Positions 1-9,900 of a stretch of DNA of 13,309 nt are shown piece after piece. The position numbers and the translations under genes were made by a program. The stretch is taken from NCBI GenBank assembly GCA_036939975.1, contig JALLPB010000730.1:1-13309 (forward strand), given 5' to 3'. Each line of letters starts with the position of its first letter. The first letter of the stretch is position 1. A model generated the notes under the pieces. The model did not search any database and was not told where the DNA came from. It worked only from the letters and a program-made list of their open reading frames with translations. The stretch is from Cyclostephanos tholiformis. Lineage: Eukaryota; Bacillariophyta; Thalassiosirophyceae; Thalassiosirales; Thalassiosiraceae.

Positions 1-234
1 TGCGCTTTATGGACAGCGCAAAGGTTTGCGCTGCGCAGCCTCTAAGACCACTCGATTCTGGTCAATTTAGCCAGTTACGCCTAAGTAGAGGAGTATTGTG
101 TCAGCGTTTGATGACGCAATTTATTTAACACTCCCATTGCCTTTTTCTCTCTCTCTCTCTCCTATCCCCCCCATGGCCCAACCCTCCATCATTTTTTTTC
201 TCTCAAGGGATCCTTATCATCACCTTGGACAACC
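1..234. promoter_or_regulatory. Upstream region and 5' leader of the EP400-like gene
   Basis: No coding frame is convincing here. The first 40 bases are rich in self-complementary sequence. A CT-dinucleotide and C-rich tract runs from about 142 to 172 just before the coding start, a common feature of transcription start regions in protists. I see no clear TATA box. An ATG at 173 opens a 34-codon upstream frame that runs past the main ATG, so either transcription starts downstream of 173 or this upstream frame affects translation. Confidence 0.4.
14..39. repeat. Overlapping perfect inverted repeats
   Basis: CAGCGCAAA (14-22) and TTTGCGCTG (25-33) are exact reverse complements separated by GG. 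The next bases contain the 10-bp palindrome GCTGCGCAGC (30-39). The two hairpins share bases and so could be alternatives to one another. The function is unknown. They could be the edge of a repeat or element that begins outside the window. Confidence 0.6.
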
Positions 235-277
235 ATGGCAGTGGGGTCAGCATCCCTCCCGTCGCCCCCTTCACTAA
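173..277 (+). other. Upstream open reading frame overlapping the main start
   Basis: ATG at 173 begins a 34-codon frame ending at TAA 275-277. It lies one frame away from the main CDS and overlaps its first 43 bases. Its start context (CCCATGG) is weaker than that of the main ATG at 235 (ACCATGG). If the mRNA 5' end lies upstream of 173, this uORF would reduce translation of the large protein. I see no sign that its product is a functional peptide. Confidence 0.3.
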
Positions 278-3200
278 CAGAGAATGACGGCGCAATGATG
301 GAGGATATGGATGCAATTATGTCGAATAGCGATGGGGGGGAGTCAGCGGATCGCATCCCCCTCGCTGTCGGCGACTACGGCAATGGCATGAAAATAATAA
401 ATGAAACGAGCGCCGCCGACGACTGCGCCAAGGGATGTTGCTCGTCATCCATCGAAGAAATAATGATTGATGATAATTCGAAGAACCATTCGAATATTAC
501 CATCGATAATAATTCTCTCACCTCGTCGGTGGAAGTTGCCATCAATGATAGCGGAGCCGCCGCGGGGATGAATCCTCCATCCGCCGCCGGCGTGCCGATA
601 AAATCGGGGATCGTGATTGACGACGACCGTCAAGGACGGGCAGAGGATGGCGTCGATATCAGAAAGATCACGAACTCTTTGGATACCGATCCAGACTCGA
701 CGATGATAGATCCTTCCCCGCCTTCCCGACAGTCTCCTACTTCGGGGGGCGTTGGCGTTCGCGCGCAACACGCGACGGCGCCGATTGCAAATGACGGAGA
801 TGACCAAAGGACGCAATCGGCGCGCATGCTTGACCACGATCACGACATCACGAACAGCGAACGGTGTCAAAATATATTAGCCAGCTTACGTCATCGTCGA
901 AAATTATTGTTATGGGTTCGCGCATGCCGGATAGAATCGCAATCGATCTTGGGGGAATTGCGGGAGGCGGGGGACGGCGGGCGCCGGGGTTTTATCGGCG
1001 CCATACTATCGGATTATTCATCGCAGGAGCGGTCGATTGGAAGTAAGCAGCAGCAACAAAAGCAGGGGGGGGGGACGGCGGAATCTCCATCATCCCCGAG
1101 GGGAGATGCATCATCGTCGGCTACGTCGTCGGCCGCATCGGAAATCGCCGACTTTCAAATATTAACCGAAATGGCGAACCTCCCCCCCCCCTCGTTCAAG
1201 CGCATCAAAACGTCGTTGTCCATCGTGGAAAAAAATCCGCGCGATTTGCGGCGCGGGACTTTCGTCGGGAAACACGCGTCGAATGCGAAGTCGCCGTCGA
1301 ATCACGTGGGGATGGGGGGGGTATCGACGACGAATGCTGTTGGTAATGGCTCGATCGTGCATCCTGGATTAGAAGGAGATGAGGGGGACGGGAATCTCGT
1401 TCTTCCATCTCCGCCTAGATTGTCCGCCGCAAATAATGCACAAATTTCCGCGACGTCTGATCAATCAGCCCCCAATATGCATTATCATGTCCCGAACAAC
1501 ACGGTTGGGATTAACAAAATTCCGTCTTCAAAGGTGCCGAATCCGTCGATGACGGGCAATGATAAGCCGAAAAAGGGAAGGAAGCGAAAGGCCAATCACG
1601 GCGACGGTTGTGGGATGGTTGTCCTTCCCGGGGGAGCGACGCAGCAGAAATTTCCGCCGAATTCGTCGCTCGCCTCCACGGCGTCGCAGAAGGGACCGAT
1701 TATGACGAAGAATACGCAATCGGACCCAATGAATACACTAGTCCCTAGTTTAGCCGCCGTCAATTTATTGCGAAGGAAGGGCGGATTGGTGGAGAGGTTG
1801 GATAATTTGATTAGGAAGGAGCGGCATGTATTTGATCGTCAACGGATTCCGCCTACGATCGATGCCGATCATGGCGATGCTGCGGGTGATATCACATCGG
1901 TAACCCCGACGGTGTCGATGATCAAACTAAATAATAACGAAATCATCGAGAGTTCATCGACGACTCGGGGACTGAGATCTTTTCCTCATTCAACACTTAA
2001 TACGAGCAACCAAACAACGGGAGTGCCGCCACTTACTTACATCGGAGGGAGATCAGGTGCACACGCAAATGTATCATCAATCACTGGAGCTGGAAGGCAC
2101 CTTCAACAAGTTCAGTTAAAACCGCAGTCTCCGCCACCTCCGCCGCGGTTGCCCATTCGTCGTAAAACACACTGGGATTGCGTATTGGATGAAATGAAAT
2201 GGATGGCGATCGATTTTCACGAGGAACGCAAATGGAAGACGGCTGCTGGTACGATGTTGAGCTCTGCAGTGAAGACATATACACCGAAGAGGAAGTCATC
2301 CACAAAATCGATCGGCGCAACACCCACCAAGAGGACACATTCTCACCGGGGTGCGCCAATGTCAACGTCGTCATCACGTTCAACTCCGAAATCGCTTGAA
2401 CTTAATGTTAAAAGCGGCGATAGTGACACTGACCAAATATACGTCGATGCCACAGCCGAAGATGTGGATTGTGTTAAGAAAGTCTCACGATTGTTAAGCA
2501 TGAGCATTCTAGATCTTTGGGATTCTATCTCTACGTCGAGATACGAGGAACAGAGGGTTGGCCAGGATAGATTCCACTTAGTGAGGGAGGTTTCGTCGTC
2601 GACTGGCAATTCAGTGAATATTTTGCAGTGCATGAAAGCTAATGGACAATGTGATACGTTGAGACTTCCGGTAGAAGACTCTAAATCGATCCAAAGAACG
2701 AATTGTCTATTGGGTAGTTCCTCGCTATCGTCTCGTCGGGAGCTGGGATTCGGCGAGATCTCATCACGAATAAAGCTATCCACCAAAACTGTAAATATGC
2801 TGAAGGAAAGAACCGCTAATGAAATGTTGAAGGAACGGCATTATCAGAATTATAAAAAATCAATGGTAATGGGAGTAGAACTTGATGATGGACAGTTGCA
2901 TGCGGTTCATTTTTTAGAAAGTCTGTGGGGCACTACGATCAACTCAAATAGCATCAGTTGCTTCGAGGGGTGCACTGCACAATCCAAAAGCGATACTCAG
3001 GCCGAAACGTCATCACTCAGTGGTGATATGATGTGCAGCCCTATTTCCGCGATTGTCGGTGGTGAGGTTGGAATTGGAAAAACTGTCGCCGTGTGTGCAC
3101 TTTTGTGGAAGAATCGGAACAATGGCCCGCAGTTGATTGTTTGTTCGCCCGGTGCACTGGTATGTGCTTGCCTCTTTTTAATTATTTATTGTTTGCTAAA

Positions 3201-6200
3201 ATATTGCACTCACACTGTATTTGTTTAATACTTTTATTGTGCGCAAACGGCCATTGCTCAGATACGATGGAGGTATGAATTGACGAAATTTGATGGTTTG
3301 AACGTTAGGATTTGTGTCCGAGGTGATGAAGATGTGGCATATAGGACGTCAGACATATTAGTTTGCGCCTACGGATTATTTTCGGAGTTGGTTGGGAGAT
3401 GCGATCACTCTTCGTTTTGGAAGACAAGAGTTGAGTTTGCATCCATGATCCTTGACCTTCGCCATCCTCATGCAACTACTCGGGACAATGTGTTTATTAA
3501 GAAAGAAGAGAATATGTCGCTAATTTCAAAATCATTAGTTGAGAGCGTCAGATGGTGGCTTCGATTGAACAGCTTTCTCTCAAAATGTTCCACAAGCATG
3601 AAACGGCTTGTGATCGAGCAGATGGACCTTCCGCAAAATGGCCTCTACCTCCCAGTCAGTGAGGGTATATATTCCAGAAGCGATGAACAGACAAAGCGTT
3701 TTGACGAATTACTGGCAATGAAGGTGGCATTCTTCTATCATCCAGCTGTTTTCTTCTCTGAGCGTGGTTCTGTTGGAAAACGGGTCATTTCCTGGGCCAA
3801 GAATGAGGCTATGAAGACAATATCAATAAAAGTGACTGCACATGGTATCACTCTTGCTCACATCTTATCTAGTGGAAATAGTGCCTCTTCATCGTGTGGA
3901 TATAGATCAGAACTTATGGCATTATTGAAGAATAGTTGTGATTCGCTTGTGGATGTCATGCGAGTAAATAATGATCAATCCAATGAATCGCTGAACAATT
4001 ACCTCTGGCAACTACGCACGTGTTCGTTGGCAAAACCGCAACTGAATGCGTACAACCTATGCCATTCCAATGTGGGGGGTTCGGATGATGAAATTGCAGG
4101 CGACCTTTTAAAATTGCGAAAAATATGCTTTCATTCGAATCTTGACAAGATCATGGAAAACGTGATTACCCCTCTCTGTTTTCGTCGGCGCAACGGTCAG
4201 AGTTGGGTAGAAAGAAACGGATCAATTCTTGTGAGCAATTCTAGAGCATTTTTAGAGCCACGCTTTGACGTGGCAAAAAAAGTTATGAAGAAATCATCTA
4301 AGATGAAGGAATTACTCAGCATATTGATCGATGAGTGTGGCTTCAATATTGCTGGTAAATTTGATCTCAAAGAGAATACTTTTGACATCGGCGACAGCAA
4401 TTTGTTAACGGACGAAGGACCGAAGAAAAAACTCAAGGTACTCATTCTTGCAACCCTAGTAGAAGCGCAGCTTCTCACGTCATACTTTTTGAGTGCAGTT
4501 GGACTGCACCACGAAGTATTGCTTTCTTCGAATGCCAATGATTCTGCAAGAGCGAGCGAAATAGCCTGGAGTTGGAGTCAGGATATTTTATCCCGATTTA
4601 ATAGCAACATCGCTAGAAGTGATGGTCATCGATCAATCAATATTCTTATATCATCTCCTGTATCCATTTCGTCTCACAACGGTGGCATTGGTGCAGCATC
4701 GGCAGATGTCGTGATTAGCATAGATGAGGATTGGAGTGGCCGCGAAGCAATTCATGTCAACTCTATTATATCGAAAATTAACAGACATCGGCGAAGAACG
4801 ATGCGAGAGCTTACGTCATCTTGTTCGGATCCCCCTTTCAAATTCGTCAAAATTGTATGCCAGCATACATTCGAAGAAACATTTCTCTGTAATAGAAGAT
4901 CGACAATAAATGACGACGAAAAAAAACACGAGAAAGAGACTCAACAGCGATGTAATATAGGTACTCGGAAATCATTTCGACAGTCACAGCGCACCATGAT
5001 CGCAAATCAAGACGACGCTGTGTCTGGCAACGCAAAAGTCAGCCAAAAGTGCCCTACTAAAATGGGTAGTCCTTTTCTCTTTTGTCCGATGAAAATTATT
5101 CCCACGGTGCGCTCAATTAACAGTGACGGTTTTCTGATTCCTCCCACTAATGGTGGCAATGTGACATTGCTCAAAAATGTCGATACATTTCTCTCTGCAC
5201 AGTCCAATATTTTGAGCTTATCATTCGTTGAGTTGGCTTCTGCTTTTAAGTTACAGAATCCGGGCACTAATTCATGTCATTTCCCGAATAAAAATGGACT
5301 GAAATATAGCGCATTCGCTTCAGACTGCACTGAGGCATTTTTACGGGCCCTATTCAACACCGAAGACCGCGCATCTTTTATTTCAAAAGATAGTGCAAAC
5401 AAACTGGTTGGAGTCAATCTGAAACTACGGTCTATCACAGTAAGCCACACTGCCACAATTGTCGCTGGTAGTAGCTATAATATTCGGCGTTACGTTGAAT
5501 CATTCAAAAATTCATCATCCTTCATACAATATGAACGAGGCGAAAAGCTGATACCCATTTTAAATGAAAGGCTTTGCGATACCGGCAGCGGCAATATATA
5601 CAGAGACACGTCTAGTAATCAATCAAACACCACTTCGGAAGAACTTTGTGAGACACAAGTCACATCCAACCTCAACAACGATAAGCTCTTAGTGTATAGT
5701 GTTTCAAATGCTAAGATTCCAGTTGATGAGTTCACATCAAAAAGGGGACAGAGCGATTGTTTGGGCAGTTTCAATCCAAGTGGTGGTGACTTGGCACTGA
5801 GAATTTTTTCATCTTCGTTAAACAGTTCATCAAATATCCGTCCACAAGACGAGAACTATTGCTTTGAGCCTTATTCGTACTTCCCATCATTCTTTTTGCA
5901 TCTATCCCAAGGAAATATGATCGGTGGGTATAAAAGAAAAGTTCGCCCGAGCATGTTCGAAGAAGCCGTAGTTGAGACTAGCAGATGCTCATTCCGGGAA
6001 AATCGGAATGAGTATGGAAACGCAGAACTAACTTTTCATCGAAGATTACTCGCCGCTGATCTGCAGGGCGCAACGTCTTGTCAACAGAGGCCAGCATTGA
6101 ACTGTATGATACTGATAACTCAAAAGAAGCACCAGCTTGAAAGCAATGCGATTATGGCCGGAGGAATTGTTGGGCACAGTCTGCCACCCCTGTCGACTCA

Positions 6201-7527
6201 CAAGAATTCATGTCATCCTGGAAAAAAGTCCTTGCACAAAAAGATTAAAAGACACCACATTCCTGAGTCATCAGCAACCAGAGATGAAAGCAACAACTTA
6301 TACTTTAGTAATGATCATCTGCTTGCGCAGATTTTTGCAGTGAGGGATGGCATCAAGTTAAACATTACTGCATCCGCCCTGGGGCGGGCTCGGTCTCAGA
6401 GCCTTTTGAATGATTTCATATCAAACTCATTATCCCGATCATCAATTACATCAAATCTGCTACCAATAGAGACCGAGCATCAAAGTCAGCAGTCGGTGCC
6501 ATATCCAATCCAGAGTATCGGATCAGTGTTGCTTGGAACGATTCCTTGCGTTGACGTGGAAATTATCCGCAAAAAAAAGAGTTACCTCAGTAGAATCACA
6601 CTGCCAGTGGAAGTGAAATCATTGCAGGAATCATCCGAATATCCCTGGTCTGCAATCGAAGACTCGGTATTACAGCAAAGTGTGTTGCGGTATGGTATGA
6701 ATTGGCATTTGGCAGCTAAGGCCGTTTCTTCTGGTATGACTTTTCTGCCTTCTCGTTTTGAAGAAGGGAAAGAATACGGAGGCAGAGCGGGACGACGTTC
6801 AGCCGTGCAATGCCAGAATCGCTGGATGACACTTAAGACGAACAAAATTCATGCACCCCTTTCTCCTTCACCTTCAATAGTGAAATGTACCACGCCAACA
6901 ATTGACACTGATGGTACCGTCATAGTCCCAATGGACAGAGAAAATCCACTATTTGAAAATACAGTATGTCAAGGGGTATCCTCAATGAATCGATCAAAGC
7001 AGGAACCCAATCAAAGCAGCTCCTTGCTCTGGCTTAGCACATCCAACCCAGCCCCTGATGTTTCTGATTTGCCCCCCATCTCGAAAGAAAAGAGGCTTGC
7101 TCTTGTTTCTCGTATTCAAATACTCAAAGCGGCGTCAAAGAAGCGCCATGTTGTCAAGCCATCACTTCCTACTTACACACAAGTGCATGCCTCTCATTCA
7201 GATGCAATACAGGCTGCTAGAGCAAGCATGCTATCTGCAGCAAATGGTGTTGCCCCACCAAGACATGAAATGTGGCCTCTGGAGCTGCTTGATTTTCGCA
7301 GACAGCACATCGCCCCAGCGAATCAAAACCTCACACGAGGAGCTACGCCCCACCCAACACAACATTCTTCTGCACCACATCATCCACACCATACTATGCA
7401 TCCATCTCAGCATCAAATGTATCATGCGCCGGGCCAGATGCCAACTCAGCACCAGTCACACCATCAACAAGGTCATGACCGTGCCAATCCAAATGTCAAT
7501 TACCCTCAGCAAAGACATCTGCCTTGA
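235..7527 (+). CDS. EP400/Eaf1-like HSA-SNF2-SANT chromatin protein with degenerate ATPase
   Basis: Two exons, 235-3159 and 3262-7527, join in phase 0 to give 2,396 residues. The ATG at 235 has A at -3 and G at +4. Residues 1-640 are disordered and Ser/Gly/Asp-rich, with a nuclear localisation signal KPKKGRKRK at 444-452. An HSA domain, the actin/Arp-binding helix, starts at H646-W647 (DEMKWMAIDFHEERKWK). The SNF2 core runs from the Q-motif-like LDDGQL (883-888) through Walker A GEVGIGKT (943-950), LIVCSPGAL joined across the intron to IRW, LRKICFHSNL (1260-1269) and a C-lobe from about 1365 to DEDW (1463-1466). A SANT/Myb domain follows at about 2102-2162, then a His/Gln-rich tail. This order is that of EP400; yeast Eaf1 has HSA and SANT only. 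Walker B reads ILDLRH, motif III ISKS instead of TGTP, and motif VI lacks its arginines, so ATP hydrolysis is doubtful. Likely role, by inference: scaffold of a NuA4/TIP60-type acetyltransferase complex. SWR1/INO80 kinship is the alternative. Confidence 0.85.
3160..3261 (+). other. Spliceosomal intron 1 of the EP400-like gene
   Basis: A 102-bp intron with donor GTATGT and acceptor TTGCTCAG, phase 0. It contains in-frame stops, including TAA at 3226-3228. Splicing joins LIVCSPGAL to IRWRYELTKF, which restores the SNF2 motif Ia context (LIVxP...xxW..E). The downstream frame is open from 3262, well before its first ATG, which confirms that both halves are one gene. Confidence 0.92.
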
Positions 7528-7901
7528 ATGAATGAATTCACGTGAAACGCATATATTCTTTACAAATTACCCATACCAATCACAACATAGCAATTTATAA
7601 TTTTACAGTTTAAAATTCATAGTCAAAAATGCAGCTAAGAAGTCACAACATCACAATTGATTGTTATACTTTAGAATATTTATTCAATCAAAAATTCAGC
7701 TAAAGAGTAACACTCGACATCCTGCCCCAAGCTAGCAAAAACTAGATGGGCGAAGAGAAGAGAAAGGAGCAAACAAAGTGACGGTTGCTCTTTATTTTTA
7801 GACCTGAACTGATGGTCGAGTACTCCGTTGTTAGCTATTTCTACGGTGTTTGAGGATGAGGACTGAGACGCAGGATATAGGACTTGGATCCGAAAATAAT
7901 A
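7528..7901. other. Convergent 3' intergenic region
   Basis: This AT-rich stretch separates the stop of the EP400-like gene from the stop of MKS1 on the opposite strand. It must hold both 3' UTRs and polyadenylation sites. I see no canonical AATAAA in a convincing position. It contains an imperfect direct repeat (7615-7722), and a 14-bp AT palindrome overlaps the MKS1 stop (7894-7907). I see no coding frame of note. Confidence 0.6.
7615..7722. repeat. Imperfect direct repeat, about 68-bp period
   Basis: The blocks 7615-7652 and 7682-7722 share an order of similar words. ATTCA is followed by TCAAAAAT, CAGCTAA, AGT and finally ACATC, with small substitutions and indels between copies. It looks like an old local duplication in the 3' region between convergent genes. 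No function is implied. Confidence 0.45.
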
Positions 7902-9640
7902 TTATTTATACCGCCTAATTCTCTTGTTTCGCCTCACTCTTGCGAGCACTTCGTCAACAGTTTCTCTCATTCGTACTCGATTGCGCTGGGATTCCTCAAA
8001 TGTCAGGTTCATTCCAGCATGAGGCTTTCGAGGCATTGAATCCACATGATGCCGAATTTGCCTCGATACACATATCAGCACATGTATTGTCCCACAACTA
8101 TCAGTCATTAAACCTCCTTTACTGAATAGTCTCACGTTATCATCCTTGACCATCTCGCCCTCGCTGCAAGAAGTCGGAATGGGATCCAGAGGATTGATTT
8201 CACTGAGACATGATCCCAAGAAGAAGTCATGCGAACGGAACCTCGTTGCTCCCATTTGCCTGCATGCGATGGGTTTCCACGTTGGAACGCAAACGTCATA
8301 ATTTCCCGGCTCCGTTGGAAGAGTGATAATTCCGCATCCAGCCAGAGATGTTAGACCAAAATTGTGCTTGAAGTATGCACGCAGCTCAAGGAAGAGCGGG
8401 GGGCAATGTTTAATCTTTCCTGGACATTCATTATTGTAGAGAAAGGCGAATTGATGGTTGAAATGGTACACAGTAATATCACTGAAGACTTTCGAGGATG
8501 TCATCAAAGCTAGCGGCGCGATCGACAATAAAACCCATCGAATGAACCCATCTCCAAAATCTCCGAGAGACAGCAGTATAGCCTATATAAAGGTGCAACA
8601 GAGGTAAAGAGAAGATGTCAACGAAAGACCGCATTCTCTGCCATGCAAAGAGGCAGCAAGTTCCACTCAAGTCTTACAAACATAATGCAGATGAATGCAG
8701 CAACGAAGTGCGTCACAAACTCCAAACATTCTAACACTGAATAACTTTGGACATTGCTTGTAGCGCCCTTCAATAACACATCATCACCGTTCGTATTTTG
8801 TCCACAAAACTTGACAACTCTGTAATGAACAACAATATTCGATCCCAGGGGCATGCACAATAAGATATTCGATTCAGCAAATCCATCAACGGAAACAATT
8901 TCAATGTGTGCTTGATTTCTCCACGTGCCCTCATCCGTGTTTTCGTACATACAGTCAAACGAGTCGAATTCCTTCCGAATGCGATCGCGTCGTTCATCCA
9001 AAGCTTCATGATAAATGCTATCCTGTTCTGCAATCATTGCTTCGAGCTCATCGCCAAAGGCCCTGGCTCCATTCCACTCTATCGTATACACATAACCTGA
9101 TTTTGCTGTGAACGAGTAAGTTCCAAGTCGTGGGCCTTTGCAAATAACTTCATCGATACTCCTGCTGTTCAAAAATACACTTGTGTCGTCGAGGTCCTCG
9201 GTTTCTGTCTCACTAAATGCGGGGCATGAAGAGAGGAGACCAGTCGCTGGGTAAAGTTTGATGACGCATAATACTATTTCATGAGACTCGGTCGACGAGT
9301 TCAGGTTGACAGCCGCCATAATTAACATAATCTTGCACGAATCTTCTCGGAGCATTCTATCCCTCAATTTGTCCCGATCAGAAGGTATGCCCCTAAAGCA
9401 CGCTTCGTCTCTCAGTGGAAATTGATCATCTGTGTACGTGAAGATGCAAACACGTTGATTATCTCCATTTGGCGGCCCGAATTCCTTCGGTACCTTTTCT
9501 TGCCACGCGATGTCTTTAGTTAGAATATCGCCCTCCAATGCCTCGCAAACGGTACTTCCCAAGGGTCGTAGTGTTACGCGGAACGAAAGTCTTATGATCT
9601 CCTCCGGAGAAAGATGATGGTAGGAGGGAAGCTCTGTCAT
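7902..9640 (-). CDS. MKS1: MKS1 homologue, B9-domain transition-zone protein
   Basis: MKS1 works in the MKS/B9 complex of the ciliary transition zone, the gate that controls entry of proteins into cilia. Exon 1 (9640-8678) and exon 2 (8582-7902) join in phase 0 to give 547 residues, close to the roughly 560 of human MKS1. Family landmarks, in order: IAWQEK (about 45-50), CIFTYTDD (about 65-72), YVYTIEWN, then a B9 domain at about 245-496 with HIEIVSVDGFAESN, YHFNHQF, PPLFLELRAYF, GIITLPTEPG, TWKP (W about 423), HDFFLGS and CGTIHVLICVSRQ. A basic tail (DEVLARVRRNKR) follows. The ATG at 9640 is the first in frame but has a weak context. The frame is open upstream to TAA near 9710, so a short 5' exon may be missing. 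The splice choice in the B9 domain is uncertain: the chosen one leaves a hydrophobic stretch at about 309-347. An alternative intron 8510-8745 would give 500 residues. Confidence 0.85.
8583..8677 (-). other. Intron of the MKS1 homologue
   Basis: On the minus strand a strong donor GTAAGA at 8677 and an acceptor ending TATATAG at 8583, behind a pyrimidine-rich stretch, define a 95-bp phase-0 intron with an in-frame TGA. Size and signals match the other introns here. A longer alternative (donor GTTATT at 8745, acceptor CTAG ending at 8510, 236 bp, phase 1) has a weaker donor but would remove a hydrophobic segment that is unusual for a B9 domain. Confidence 0.7.
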
Positions 9641-9900
9641 GAAGCCTACAGATCGAAAAGGTGATCCCCCGCGTGACAAGTATTGGAGTGGATGCAAGCT
9701 CTGACGTACTTAGTTGTAACGATGAAATGAATACGTTTTGAATTCGAAATTGAACTCATTTTTGCACCTGGCCATGCCTGTCAACATAAACCTGCTTGCG
9801 CCGTTGGAAAGAAGCTGAGGATACGAATAAAGCTAAGGGTGCCGAAGAAAGTCACAAGCACCCTGAATGAGTTACTTGTCTTTTCAAGGCACAAACGAAA
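9641..9900. promoter_or_regulatory. Divergent spacer between MKS1 and Kintoun start codons
   Basis: The 260 bp between the two ATGs must hold both 5' leaders and promoters, and perhaps a missing first exon of MKS1. Such spacing fits a bidirectional promoter. I looked for an RFX X-box (GTNRCC-RGYAAC) and saw no convincing match. A CRE-like TGACGTAC sits near 9702. No TATA box is obvious. Confidence 0.5.

Noticed and set aside
445..870. 141-codon minus-strand frame, Arg/Ile/His-rich
   Set aside because: It is a shadow of the CpG-rich, Asp/Ser/Ile-coding N-terminal region. The composition is what reverse complementing that sequence produces.
2343..2786. 147-codon minus-strand frame
   Set aside because: It is antisense to the EP400-like coding exon between the HSA and ATPase regions. 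The plus-strand reading has clear domains on either side and continuous coding.
7894..7907. 14-bp palindrome AAATAATATTATTT as a terminator or polyadenylation element
   Set aside because: AT-only palindromes of this size are common by chance in AT-rich 3' regions, and it overlaps the MKS1 stop codon. There is no supporting signal.
9702..9780. Possible mini first exon of MKS1 (ATG at 9775 on the minus strand, followed by GTGCAA)
   Set aside because: The phase after this donor does not match the acceptors found before the open frame, so no consistent join exists. A different upstream exon is still possible.
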